From NCBI RefSeq assembly GCF_002080455.1, contig NZ_CP020555.1, positions 4,996,501 through 5,060,500 of the forward strand: DNA of 64,000 nt, written 5' to 3'. Source of the stretch: Streptomyces sp. Sge12 (lineage in GTDB: Bacteria; Actinomycetota; Actinomycetes; Streptomycetales; Streptomycetaceae). Below the pieces are notes generated by a model. The model saw only the letters and a list, made by a program, of their open reading frames with translations. It was not told the origin of the DNA and searched no databases. Positions within the stretch are counted from its first letter, which is position 1, and the number at the start of each line of letters is the position of its first letter. A program made the position numbers and the translations under genes. This document shows positions 6,975 to 16,180 of this stretch, one piece after another.

Positions 6975-8159
6975 GTGAACAGGGGAAGCGGGCACGGACG
7001 CGGCGGGGTGAACCTGCCGGCACTGCGCGGGTACAACGAGGCGCTGATGCTGGATCTGCTGCGCGGCGCGGGCCCGGCGGGCCTGGGGCGCGCCGAGCTC
7101 GCGACCCGTACGGGACTCACCCCGCAGGCCGTCAGCAAGATCACGGCCCGGCTCGGCGCGGACGGGCTGATCGCCGAGGCCGGGCGCGCCGCGTCCACCG
7201 GCGGCAAACCGCGCACCCTGCTCCGCCTGGTGCCGCAGGCGCGGCACGCGGCCGGGGTGCACGTGGACCGCGACGAGCTCCGGGCGGTACGGGTGGACCT
7301 GGCGGGCCGGGTCGTCGGCGAGTGCCGTGGCCCGCTGGACTTCGGGGCCGGCCCGGAAGCGGTGGTGGAGGCGGTCGTACGGGCCGTCGCGCGGGTCGCG
7401 GACCCGGTCGGGCTGCCGCTCCTGGGCGTCGGAGTGGTCGCACCGGGACCGCTCGACCACCGGGCCGGGACGATGGGGCGGGTCACCGGGTTCCCGAGCT
7501 GGAAGGGCTTTCCGCTGCGGGGGGTGCTCCAGGGGCGGCTGGGCCTGCCGGTCCTGCTGGACAAGGACACGAACGCCGGTGCGGCGGCCGCCGCCGGGGC
7601 GTGGCTGCGGGCCACGTGGCCGGATGCGGATGCGGATGCGGACGGGGACGCGGGGCTTGTGGCGGGCGCCGCGGGCGGCGTGCCGGATGCGTACGGGTAT
7701 GCGGGCGGCGGGCCCCGCACCTGCGTGTACCTGCACGTCGGGACGGGGCTCGGCGCGGGGTTGTGGCTGGGCGGCGGGGTCTACCGGGGTGCGCGCTCGG
7801 CGGCGGGGGAGTTCGGGCACCAAGTCCTCCTGATGGACGGCCCGCCCTGCCGGTGCGGGGCGCGCGGCTGCGTGGAGGTGCTGTGCCTGGGGGCGGTGGC
7901 CCGGGGCGATCTGCCCGAGGCGGCGCGGATCCTGGGCGAGGCCGCGGCGAACCTGGTCGCGCTGCTGGACGTGGACCGCGTGCTGCTCGGCGGGCGGGTG
8001 GTGGAGGCGGCGCCGGACGTCTTCGTGGCCGGCGTCGGGGCGGTTCTCGCGGCCCGCGCGCTGGATCCGGCCCGGCCGGTGGTCGCCCTCGCGGGGGCGG
8101 GCGTGGCGGAGGGGGCGGCGGAGCTGGCGCTCGGGCCGGTGTTCGGGCGGGCGGAGTGA
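6975..8159 (+). CDS. ROK family transcriptional repressor
   Basis: This 394-residue protein has an N-terminal winged helix (about 10-75; LLRGAGPAGLGRAELATRTG, LTPQAVSKITARLGADGLI) and a ROK kinase-like domain behind it. The ROK zinc motif is CRCGARGCVEVLC, and HVGTGLGAGLWLGG matches the sugar-binding ROK core. The first ATP-binding motif looks degraded, as in NagC/XylR-type regulators that bind sugars without phosphorylating them. The GTG at 6975 lies about 6 bases after a -10-like GACAAT and has no good ribosome-binding site, so the mRNA may be leaderless. It probably controls the divergent oxidoreductase gene. Confidence 0.9.
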   Translation: MNRGSGHGRGGVNLPALRGYNEALMLDLLRGAGPAGLGRAELATRTGLTPQAVSKITARLGADGLIAEAGRAASTGGKPRTLLRLVPQARHAAGVHVDRDELRAVRVDLAGRVVGECRGPLDFGAGPEAVVEAVVRAVARVADPVGLPLLGVGVVAPGPLDHRAGTMGRVTGFPSWKGFPLRGVLQGRLGLPVLLDKDTNAGAAAAAGAWLRATWPDADADADGDAGLVAGAAGGVPDAYGYAGGGPRTCVYLHVGTGLGAGLWLGGGVYRGARSAAGEFGHQVLLMDGPPCRCGARGCVEVLCLGAVARGDLPEAARILGEAAANLVALLDVDRVLLGGRVVEAAPDVFVAGVGAVLAARALDPARPVVALAGAGVAEGAAELALGPVFGRAE

Positions 8160-8210
8160 CGGTCCCAAGCCGGGTGCGGGGCCTGGTGTCGTGCCGGGTG
8201 CGGCGCCGTT

Positions 8211-8263
8211 GCCGGGGGGCGCTGCCCCCGGACCCCCGCGCCTCAAACGCCGGCGAGGCTGGA
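8211..8263. repeat. GC-rich interspersed repeat, copy 1
   Basis: The sequence contains CCCCCGGACCCCCGCGCCTC followed by AAACGCCGGCGAGGCTGGA. Related copies occur at 13160-13205, 26278-26325, 50979-51019 and 51418-51442. The unit has two dyads, a CCGGGG/CCCCGG type and a GCCGGCG type. It lies between the ROK gene and the next gene, where it could act as a terminator. The rest of 8160-8434 holds G-rich sequence without a convincing gene. Confidence 0.7.
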
Positions 8264-8434
8264 AGGGGGCTGGAGGGGGTGGGTTGACCTGTGGGGCATT
8301 CGGGCGTAAACCGGAACGACTCAGGCGTGGCTCCCGGAGGGGGGTTGCGCGGGGGTGGCAGGGTGCGGGCAGGGCCGGGGCGATTGTCACCTGGTCCGAT
8401 CATCGTCCCGTCCGGCGAGCAGCGAAGGTCTTCC

Positions 8435-9181
8435 ATGCGACTGCGCAAAGCCCTTGCCCTCACCGCCGTTCTCTCCGCCGCCCTGGTCGCCGCCACCGCG
8501 CCCACCGCCGGGGCCGACATCGGTGCGGGCGGCGGCCGTCCCGCGCCCGCGCTGCCCTCCCGTACGCAGGCCACCTGCGGCGACGGAAAGAGCACCGCCT
8601 TCCCCATCGGGGCGCGCATCCGCGGCGGCCCGGCCGTGTACCGCACCGGTGCCGGGCCGCAGACCTGGTTCCTGGACCTGACCAACACCACGAACTCCGA
8701 GTGCACGGCCATCCACCCGATCGTCGTCTTCACCGACAAGGCCCGCACCCTGCGCCCCGCCCACCTGCGCATGGAGTTCGACGCCCCGGGCGGCACCTTC
8801 CCCGTCAGCCTGGAGCGGAGCGACCGCGACGAGATCATCGCCGTCTTCGACGGCGGTGACGCCTTCCCCGGCTTCACGGTCGGTCCCGGCGGCTCCCTGA
8901 CCGTCAAGGTGGGTCTCGCCTTCGCCCCCGACGCCCCCGTGGGCGAGGTCGTCGCCGATGCCGCCCTCGTCCAGCGCAAGGGCGACGACGGCGACTGGAT
9001 CGGCGAGGCGGGCGGCTACCAGTTCTCGGTCGAGGGACCGGCCGACCCCGTCGAGGCGGGCTCCCTCGCCCACACCGGCCACCGCGAGTGGGCGTACGGC
9101 GCCGCGGCCGTGACCGCGCTCGCCACCGGGGGCGGGCTGCTGCTGGGGGCCCGGCGCCTGCGCCGTACGCCCACGAGCTGA
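8435..9181 (+). CDS. secreted surface protein with LAxTG-type sorting signal
   Basis: This 248-residue protein starts at ATG 8435. It has a signal peptide (about 1-27, LALTAVLSAALVAATAPTAG then ADIG) and a beta-rich ectodomain with two Cys residues (ATCGDG, SECTAI). It ends with SLAHTG (about residues 213-218), a hydrophobic helix (AAAVTALATGGGLLLGA) and RRLRR. LAxTG plus membrane helix plus basic tail is the classic sorting signal of class E sortases, and one is encoded at 2553. The ectodomain family is not recognised. Mature protein should be fixed to the wall or exposed on hyphae. Confidence 0.82.
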   Translation: MRLRKALALTAVLSAALVAATAPTAGADIGAGGGRPAPALPSRTQATCGDGKSTAFPIGARIRGGPAVYRTGAGPQTWFLDLTNTTNSECTAIHPIVVFTDKARTLRPAHLRMEFDAPGGTFPVSLERSDRDEIIAVFDGGDAFPGFTVGPGGSLTVKVGLAFAPDAPVGEVVADAALVQRKGDDGDWIGEAGGYQFSVEGPADPVEAGSLAHTGHREWAYGAAAVTALATGGGLLLGARRLRRTPTS

Positions 9182-9333
9182 CCGCGGCCGGCGCGCCCCG
9201 GCACCCGGCGCGCCCCAGTACCCAGCACCCGGCACCCCGGCACCCCAGCACCCCGGCACCCGGCACCCCGGCGGCCGTGCCGGGCCGCGGCCCGTCACCG
9301 TGCCGTCCCGGCCGCCCCGCATAGAGTCCCACC
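9182..9333. repeat. CACCCCGG-type low-complexity spacer
   Basis: The gap between the surface protein and the GntR gene carries many imperfect tandem copies of a GCACCCCG / GCACCCGG heptamer or octamer, mainly at about 9195-9275, followed by a GGCCGTGCCGGGCCGCGGCC dyad-like stretch. No gene is seen. It may be prone to slippage. Confidence 0.6.
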
Positions 9334-10098
9334 GTGGAAGAACAGACCCAGCGTCACCGCCCCGGCTCACCCGTCCGTTCCGGCATTCCCGAGCACGGCC
9401 GCATCCCCAAGTACTACGCCGTCAAGGCCCGGATCGCCGAGCTCCTCGACGAGCTCGGCGAGGGCGGCACGCTGCCCACCGAGCGGGATCTCGCCGAGCG
9501 GTACGAGGTGTCCCGCGAGACCGTCCGCCAGGCCCTGCGCGAGCTGCTGCTGGAGGGCCGGCTGCGCCGTTCCGGCCGCGGGACGGTCGTCGCCGGGCCC
9601 AAGCTGGAGCAGCCCCTCTCCCTCGCCAGCTACACCGAGGGCGTGCGCCGCCAGGGCCGCCGTCCGGGCCGTCACCTCATCGGCCTGGAGCAGTTCCCCT
9701 GCCCGCCCGACGTCGCTTCCGGTATCGGCGCCGAGCCCGGCGAGCCCGTCTGGCACCTGGAGCGGGTCCTGCTCGCCGACGACGAGCGCGTCGGCCTGGA
9801 GAGCACGTACATCCGGGTGGCCCGGGCCCCTCGCCTGGACGTCGATTTCCAGCCCGACTCCTCCTTCTACGCGTACCTCCGCGACAGCCTCGGAATCTCC
9901 TTCGGCGAGGCCGACGAGAAGCTGGAAACGGTCCTCGCGACCCCCCGCGAGGCCCTGCTGATCGGCACGCCACCCGCCCTCCCCATGCTGCTCATCCACC
10001 GCTTCTCACGGGACCAGGACGGCCGGCCGCTCGAGCGGGTCCGTTCGCTCTACCGTGGTGATCGGTTCAGCTTCACGACCCGTCTGCAGACCGCATAG
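9334..10098 (+). CDS. GntR family regulator, HutC/UTRA type
   Basis: This 254-residue regulator starts with GTG at 9334. The winged helix is at about residues 25-90 (GRIPKYYAVKARIAELLDEL, GGTLPTERDLAERYEVSRET, VRQALRELLLEGRLRRSGRG). The UTRA effector domain follows (VWHLERVLLADDERVGLEST, FYAYLRDSLGI, DEKLETVLATPREALLIGTP). UTRA regulators sense small molecules such as sugars, histidine-derived compounds or phosphonates (PhnF). It lies just upstream of a phosphonate-type operon, with a shared operator-like sequence at 10155 and 16076, so it is the likely local repressor; this is inference. Confidence 0.9.
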   Translation: MEEQTQRHRPGSPVRSGIPEHGRIPKYYAVKARIAELLDELGEGGTLPTERDLAERYEVSRETVRQALRELLLEGRLRRSGRGTVVAGPKLEQPLSLASYTEGVRRQGRRPGRHLIGLEQFPCPPDVASGIGAEPGEPVWHLERVLLADDERVGLESTYIRVARAPRLDVDFQPDSSFYAYLRDSLGISFGEADEKLETVLATPREALLIGTPPALPMLLIHRFSRDQDGRPLERVRSLYRGDRFSFTTRLQTA

Positions 10099-10154
10099 CC
10101 CAGGACGTACCGCGCCGTATCGGACATAGTGGGGTGCTGTTCGATCACAGAAAG

Positions 10155-10170
10155 ATAACGGGTCTAGTCC
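10155..10170 (+). promoter_or_regulatory. operator-like site, copy 1 (ATAACGGGTCTAGTCC)
   Basis: ATAACGGGTCTAGTCC lies 77 bases before the FAD-oxidoreductase start. It shares 13 of 16 bases with 16076-16091, before the phosphatase gene, and contains a GGTCTAG/CTAGNCC dyad. HutC-type GntR proteins, including DasR, bind GGTCTAGACC-like sites. It could be the site of the GntR protein encoded just upstream, or a DasR site. One GTTCACC (10185-10191) nearby resembles half of a PHO box. Confidence 0.55.
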
Positions 10171-10246
10171 AAGTGTCGAGGTCTGTTCACCGGAGCGTTG
10201 CCGCACCGCCCCTCCCGGGTCACGGTCCGCACCCACCGTTGCCGAC

Positions 10247-11368
10247 GTGAGAGTCATAGTCGTCGGAGGCGGCGTGGTCGGCACCATGCACGCCTGGCAA
10301 GCAGTCCAACGCGGCCACGAGGTCGTCCAGATCGAGCGAGAAGCGGAGGCCCGCGGAGCGTCACTGCGTAATTTCGGCCAGATCTGGGTCAGCGGACGGG
10401 CCGGGGGCGAGGAGCTCGACACCGCCCTGCGGGCCCGCGAGCTCTGGGAGCGCATCGGCGCGGAGGTGCCCGGCCTGGGCTTCCGCGCCAACGGCTCCCT
10501 CACCCCCGTCCACACCGCCCGCGAACTCGCGGTCGCCGAGGCGGCCCTGGCCCGCCCGGACGCCGCCGCCCGCGGCTACAAGCTGCTCACCGCGGCCGAG
10601 GCGCGGGAGATCAACCCGGCGCTGCGCGGCACCTTCGAGGCCGCCCTGTGGTGCGAGCGGGACGCGGCCGTCGAGCCGCGCACCGCGCAGCTCCACCTGC
10701 GCGAGGCCCTGCGCGCGTCCGGCCGCTACACCTTCCTCGCCGGCCGCGAGGTCCGCGAGGTGGTCGGCCCCGGAGCCGCCCGCGACGACCACGGCGACGT
10801 GCACCGCGCCGACGCCGTGGTCCTGGCCACCGGCGCCTGGCTGTCCGGCCTGGTCCGCGAACTGGCCCCCGACCTGCCCGTGCGCCGCGTCCGCCTCCAG
10901 ATGATGCAGACCGACCCGCTCGGCGAGCAGCTGACGACCTCGGTCGCGGACGCCGACAGCTTCCGCTACTACCCGGCCTACGGCTCCCCCGCGCTCGACG
11001 TCCTCAACGCCGAGCAGGAGCAGGCGCCCATCGCCGCCGCGCACAAGATGCAGCTGCTGATGGTCCAGCGCCGAGACGGCGGACTGACCATCGGTGACAC
11101 CCACGAGTACGAGCACCCCTTCGCCTTCGACACCCTCGAAGACCCCTACGAGCACGTCGCCGCCGTGGCCGAGTCCTTCCTGGGCCGCCCGCTGCCGCGG
11201 ATCCGCCACCGATGGGCGGGCGTGTACGCGCAGTGCACCGACACCACCCGCGTCGTCCACCGCCAGCAGGTGGCCGACGGCGTCTGGCTGGTGACCGGAC
11301 CCGGCGGGCGCGGCATGACCTGCTCGCCCGCCATAGCCGAGACCACCGCGAACGAACTGGGCTGGTAA
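10247..11368 (+). CDS. FAD-dependent oxidoreductase, aminophosphonate-associated (TIGR03364-like)
   Basis: This 373-residue flavoprotein starts with GTG at 10247. The FAD-binding motif VIVVGGGVVGTMHAWQAVQR opens the protein, with EREAEARGASLRNFGQIWVS next, and ends with GPGGRGMTCSPAIAE. It has the DadA/glycine-oxidase fold. The HAWQ and SLRNFGQIWVSGR features resemble the TIGR03364 clade, usually found next to phosphonatase-like hydrolases and thought to oxidise an aminophosphonate to an aldehyde. The next gene is exactly such a hydrolase, six bases away. The precise substrate (2-aminoethylphosphonate, an N-alkyl or a hydroxylated form) cannot be told. Confidence 0.88.
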   Translation: MRVIVVGGGVVGTMHAWQAVQRGHEVVQIEREAEARGASLRNFGQIWVSGRAGGEELDTALRARELWERIGAEVPGLGFRANGSLTPVHTARELAVAEAALARPDAAARGYKLLTAAEAREINPALRGTFEAALWCERDAAVEPRTAQLHLREALRASGRYTFLAGREVREVVGPGAARDDHGDVHRADAVVLATGAWLSGLVRELAPDLPVRRVRLQMMQTDPLGEQLTTSVADADSFRYYPAYGSPALDVLNAEQEQAPIAAAHKMQLLMVQRRDGGLTIGDTHEYEHPFAFDTLEDPYEHVAAVAESFLGRPLPRIRHRWAGVYAQCTDTTRVVHRQQVADGVWLVTGPGGRGMTCSPAIAETTANELGW

Positions 11369-11373
11369 GTCTG

Positions 11374-12065
11374 ATGACCGAGAACCGCACGCAGAACCTG
11401 ATCGTCCTCGACATGGCCGGTACCACCGTCGCCGACGGCGGCCTCGTCGAGCGCGCCTTCGGGCAGGCCGCCGAGCGCCTCGGGGTCGAGCCCGGCACCC
11501 CCGACCACGCCGAGAAGCTCCAGTACGTCCTCGACACCATGGGCGAGTCCAAGATCTCCGTCTTCCGCCACCTCTTCGGTACGGAGGAACTCGCCCGGCG
11601 CGCCAACTCCGCCTTCGAGGAGGCCTACGGGGAACTCGTCGACGGCGGTCTCGTCACCCCGATCCCCGGCGCCCGCGCCGCGATCGAAAAGCTCCGCGCC
11701 GACGGCCGCACCGTCGTCCTGACCACCGGCTTCGCCCGGGTCACGCAGGACGCCATCCTCGAGGCCCTGGGCTGGCAGGACCTCGCCGACCTCACCCTCT
11801 GCCCCGCGGACGCGGGCGGCCGCGGCCGCCCCTTCCCGGACATGGTGCTGACCGCGTTCCTGCGCACCGGCGCCGTGGACGACGTACGCGACCTCGTGGT
11901 CGCGGGCGACACCGCCTACGACATGCTCAGCGGCCGCCGCGCCGGAGCCGGGACCGTGGCGGGCGTCCTCACCGGCGCCCACGACCGCGCGGCGCTCACC
12001 GAGCACGGCGCGACGCACGTCCTCGCCTCCGTCGCCGAACTCCCCGCCCTCCTCGTGGAGTCGGC

Positions 12066-12069
<4 letters not shown>
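11374..12069 (+). CDS. phosphonatase-like HAD hydrolase (TIGR03351-like)
   Basis: This 231-residue HAD-superfamily protein starts at ATG 11374. The nucleophile motif is LIVLDMAGTTVADGG (Asp13), followed by a helical cap (about 20-100), VVLTTGFARVTQDAIL (motif II Thr), GRPFPDMVLTAF (the GRP-type phosphonatase signature) and VVAGDTAYDMLSGRRAGA (motif IV). The family is related to phosphonoacetaldehyde hydrolase (PhnX), which splits the C-P bond, but forms its own clade that co-occurs with the FAD enzyme upstream. It probably acts on the aldehyde made by that enzyme. Its 3' end overlaps the ABC ATPase start by 4 bases. Confidence 0.9.
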
Positions 12070-13113
<1,044 letters not shown>

Positions 13114-13121
<8 letters not shown>

Positions 13122-14088
13122 GCGCACGCGGCGCGCCGTGGCCGTCCCGGCCCAGGATCGGGGCTCCGCCCCGGACCCCGCGCCTCAAACGCCGGCGGGG
13201 CCGGAGAGGCCCCCGGCGAGGCCCGAGAAGTCCCCGGCGGGGCTGGACAGGTCCCCGGTGGGGAGGGGCGGGGTGGCTCGTTGGTTGTGGGTGTTGCCGC
13301 CCGTTGTCATGCTCGGGCTCGTGTTCCTGTATCCGCTCGGGCTGGTCGTCCAGCAGTCGTTCAGTCCCAAGAGCGGCGGCGGCGCCTTCGACGCGTACGC
13401 CTCCGTCTTCGCCTCGCAGAGCTTCCGTGAGGCCCTGGGGACCACCGTCTGGCTGGCCGTCGGTGCCACGGCCGGCTGCCTCGTACTCGGCTTCGCGCTC
13501 GCGCTGGTCATCGCCTTCGTGCCCTTCCCCGGGGCCCGAGCCGTCGCCAAGTTCATCGACGTCTTCCTCTCCTTCCCCTCCTTCCTCATCACCCTCGCCC
13601 TCCTCTTCGTCTACGGCACGGTCGGCATGGCCAACGGCCTCGTCGCCGACCTCACCGGCGCTGCCGAAGGCCCCTTCCACTTCCTGACGACACCCTGGGG
13701 CGTCCTGCTCGCGGAGATCACATACTTCACGCCCTTCGTGATGCGCCCGCTGCTCGTCGCCTTCTCCCAGCTGGACACCGCCCAGCTCGAGGGCGCCGCC
13801 GGGCTCGGCGCGCGGCCCGCCCGGATCGTCCGGCAGGTGATCCTGCCCGAGGCCCTCCCGGCCCTCGCCGCCGGCGGCAGCCTCGTCCTGGTCATGTGCC
13901 TCAACGAGTTCGGGATCGTCCTGTTCACCGGCGCCAAGGACGTCACGACCCTCCCGATGCTCATCTACGGCAAGGCGATCCTCGAATCCGACTACTCGGC
14001 CGCCTGCGTGGTCGCCGTCGTCAACATCGCGATATCCGTCGGCCTGTTCGGCCTCTACCGGGTGGTGGGCAAGCGTGCTGGTGCATAG
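13114..14088 (+). CDS. ABC transporter permease 1 with repeat-derived N-terminus
   Basis: This 324-residue permease starts at ATG 13114, overlapping the ATPase gene by 8 bases. The first 50 residues are hydrophilic and Pro/Arg-rich, and part of this (codons at about 13160-13205) is an in-frame copy of the GC-rich interspersed repeat. Six membrane segments follow, from WLWVLPPVVMLGLVFLYPLG (about residue 52) onward. The cytoplasmic EAA loop, which docks on the ATPase, is EGAAGLGARPARIVRQVILP. It belongs to the FbpB/PhnU-type family and pairs with permease 2. Confidence 0.9.
13160..13205. repeat. GC-rich interspersed repeat, copy 2, inside a coding region
   Basis: GGGGCTCCGCCCCGGACCCC is followed by GCGCCTCAAACGCCGGCGGG, the same unit as at 8211 and, inverted, at 26278. 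Here it lies inside the permease 1 reading frame and encodes a stretch around GSAPDPAPQTPAGPE. No frameshift results. Confidence 0.8.
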
Positions 14089-14872
14089 CAAGAGCGGCCG
14101 CTGGGCCGCCTGGGGCCTCTTCGGTCTCCTCTTCCTGCCGCTGTTCGCCCTGCCCCTGCTCGTCGTGGTGGCCGCTTCCTTCTCGACCCACTGGTCCGGG
14201 GCCTTCCCCTCCGGTCCGACCACCGAGAACTACGCCGGCGCCGTGCGCGGCGAATCCCTCCAGGCCCTGACCACCAGCCTGGTCACCGCCGTCGCCGCCA
14301 GCCTGCTCGCGCTGACCGTCGGGACCTGGGCCGCGCTGGCCGCGGCCGCGTTGAAGAAGCGCGGGAAGCGGTTGCTGGACGCGCTGTTCATGCTGCCCGT
14401 GGCCGTGCCGTCCGTGGTCGTCGGCCTCGCCGTGCTGGTCGCGTTCAGCCGGCCGCCGGTCCTGCTCAACGGCACCGGCTCGATCGTCATCCTGGCGCAC
14501 ACGATCCTTGTGACGGCGTTTGCCCATCAGTCGGTTTCGGCGGCGATCGTACGACTCGACCCCGCGTACGAGCAGGCGGCGGCTTCCCTGGGGGCCCGTC
14601 CCGCCTACGTGCTGTGGCGGGTCAAGCTCCCCCTCCTGCTGCCGTCGCTCACGGCCGCGGCCGGACTCTGCTTCGCCCTGTCGATGGGCGAGCTGAGCGC
14701 CACGATGATGCTCTACCCGCCGGACTGGATGCCCCTGCCGGTCCGTATCTTCACCGCCACCGACCGGGGTTCGCTCTTCAGCGGTTCCGCCGTCGCCGTG
14801 GTCCTGATGGCCACCACCCTCCTGGTCCTCCTGGCCGTCTCCCGCGTCCGCACCAGGGCCTCCTACCGCTGA
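14075..14872 (+). CDS. ABC transporter permease 2
   Basis: This 265-residue permease starts with GTG at 14075, 14 bases inside the previous gene, so the two are translationally coupled. It has six predicted membrane segments, including LFGLLFLPLFALPLLVVVAA, SLVTAVAASLLALTVGTWAA and MLPVAVPSVVVGLAVLVAFS. The EAA loop is EQAAASLGARPAYVLWRVKL. It is the PhnV/FbpB2-type partner of permease 1 in the importer. Together with the ATPase and lipoprotein it forms a complete uptake system. Confidence 0.92.
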   Translation: MLVHSKSGRWAAWGLFGLLFLPLFALPLLVVVAASFSTHWSGAFPSGPTTENYAGAVRGESLQALTTSLVTAVAASLLALTVGTWAALAAAALKKRGKRLLDALFMLPVAVPSVVVGLAVLVAFSRPPVLLNGTGSIVILAHTILVTAFAHQSVSAAIVRLDPAYEQAAASLGARPAYVLWRVKLPLLLPSLTAAAGLCFALSMGELSATMMLYPPDWMPLPVRIFTATDRGSLFSGSAVAVVLMATTLLVLLAVSRVRTRASYR

Positions 14873-14957
14873 ACCGTCCCCCCTCCAGCCCCCCTTCCCT
14901 CCCTTCAGTCCTCCTTGCGACTCCCTTTCCGACTCCCTTTCCCCGTAAGGAAGTTCC

Positions 14958-16031
14958 ATGACCGGCACGAGACTCCTGCGCACCGCCACCGTCGTCACCG
15001 GCAGCCTCGCCCTCGCCTCCTCCCTCACCGCCTGCGGCGGCTCCTCCGCCGCCGACTCCGAGGGCGGCGAGAAGATCGTCACCGTCTACAGCGCCGACGG
15101 GCTCAAGAGCGAGAAGGGCGACGGCTGGTACGACAAGGTCTTCGCCGACTTCACCAAGAAGACCGGCATCGAGGTCAAATACGTCGAGGGCGGCTCGGGC
15201 GAGATGGTGCAGCGCGCCGTCCGCGAGAAGACCAACACCCAGGCCGACGTGCTGATCACCCTGCCGCCCTTCATCCAGCAGGCCGACGGCAAGGGCCTGT
15301 TGCAGTCCTACCGCCCGCAGGGCTCCGACAAGGTCAACGGCGGGGACAAGTCCGCCGACGGCAAGTGGACCTCGGTCGTCAACAACTACTTCGGCTTCGT
15401 CTACAACAAGAAGGAGCTCGCCGAGGCCCCCAAGACCTGGGAGGAGCTGCTGGACGCCAAGTACAAGGGCAAGCTCCAGTACTCCACCCCGGGCGTCGCG
15501 GGCGACGGTACCGCCGTGCTCATCAAGTCGATGCACGACTTCGGCGGCAAGGAGCCGGCGATGGAGTACCTGAAGAAGCTCCAGGCCAACAACGTCGGCC
15601 CGTCCTCCTCGACCAGCAAGCTGGCTCCCAAGACCGACAAGGGCGAGCTGCTCGTCGCCAACGGCGACGTCCAGATGAACTTCGCGCAGTCCAAGTCCAT
15701 GCCGAACCTGGGCATCTGGTTCCCCGCGAAGGAGGGCGGCAAGCCCACCACCTTCGCCCTGCCGTACGCGGCCGGGCTGGTCGACAAGGCCCCGCACACC
15801 GAGAACGGCAAGAAGCTCCTCGACCACCTGCTGAGCACGGAGGCCCAGGAGATGGTCAGCGGGATCGGCGGCGGCTTCCCGTCGCGTACGGACGTCAAGC
15901 CGACCGACGCCAACGCCGTCGAACTGACCCGGCTCATGGCGGGTGTCGATATCTTCGAGCCGGACTGGTCGGACATCGACAAGAACCTGACCGGCTACGT
16001 CGACGCGTGGAAGTCGGCAACCGGAAGCTGA
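14958..16031 (+). CDS. ABC transporter substrate-binding lipoprotein, 2-aminoethylphosphonate type
   Basis: This 357-residue lipoprotein starts at ATG 14958 behind AAGGAAG. The signal peptide ends in the lipobox LTAC (LASSLTACGGSS), so it should be tethered to the outer face of the membrane. The mature part begins EKIVTVYSADGLKSEKGDGW, typical of the extracellular binding-protein family 1 group that contains Fe3+ and 2-aminoethylphosphonate (PhnS) binders. VNNYFGFVYNKKEL and GGGFPSRTDV are other matching segments. Its place after ATPase and permease genes, and the phosphonate enzymes upstream, favour a phosphonate ligand over iron. Confidence 0.9.
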   Translation: MTGTRLLRTATVVTGSLALASSLTACGGSSAADSEGGEKIVTVYSADGLKSEKGDGWYDKVFADFTKKTGIEVKYVEGGSGEMVQRAVREKTNTQADVLITLPPFIQQADGKGLLQSYRPQGSDKVNGGDKSADGKWTSVVNNYFGFVYNKKELAEAPKTWEELLDAKYKGKLQYSTPGVAGDGTAVLIKSMHDFGGKEPAMEYLKKLQANNVGPSSSTSKLAPKTDKGELLVANGDVQMNFAQSKSMPNLGIWFPAKEGGKPTTFALPYAAGLVDKAPHTENGKKLLDHLLSTEAQEMVSGIGGGFPSRTDVKPTDANAVELTRLMAGVDIFEPDWSDIDKNLTGYVDAWKSATGS

Positions 16032-16075
16032 CCGGTTACTTCCTGGCCACCCAGGACCGGCAGAGTGACGCTTGC

Positions 16076-16091
16076 ATAACGGGTCTGGACC
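16076..16091 (+). promoter_or_regulatory. operator-like site, copy 2 (ATAACGGGTCTGGACC)
   Basis: ATAACGGGTCTGGACC lies about 90 bases before the secreted phosphatase gene and shares 13 of 16 bases with 10155-10170. The core GGTCTGGACC is close to a GGTCTAGACC palindrome. It suggests that the phosphatase belongs to the same regulon as the FAD-oxidoreductase operon. No other gene lies in the 149-base gap. Confidence 0.55.
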
Positions 16092-16180
16092 GAAGACCGC
16101 ACCTTCGGTCCGGACCCGGCACCTGCCCCACGCCCCACGCCCCGCTCCTTTCGCCGCTCACTTGCTCCCAGGAGGAGTAC

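Noticed and set aside
5777..8287. An 836-codon open frame on the plus strand
   Set aside because: It lies antisense to the Gfo/Idh/MocA gene and out of frame with the ROK gene. Composition is Gly/Arg-rich without recognisable domains.
3903..8390. A 1495-codon open frame on the minus strand
   Set aside because: It runs antisense or out of frame through YidC-like, FAH, oxidoreductase and ROK genes. It is Arg/Pro-rich, a typical high-GC shadow frame.
10185..10207. Possible PHO box (GTTCACC) before the FAD oxidoreductase gene
   Set aside because: Only one of the two direct repeats matches well; the second (GTTGCCGCACC) is too weak.
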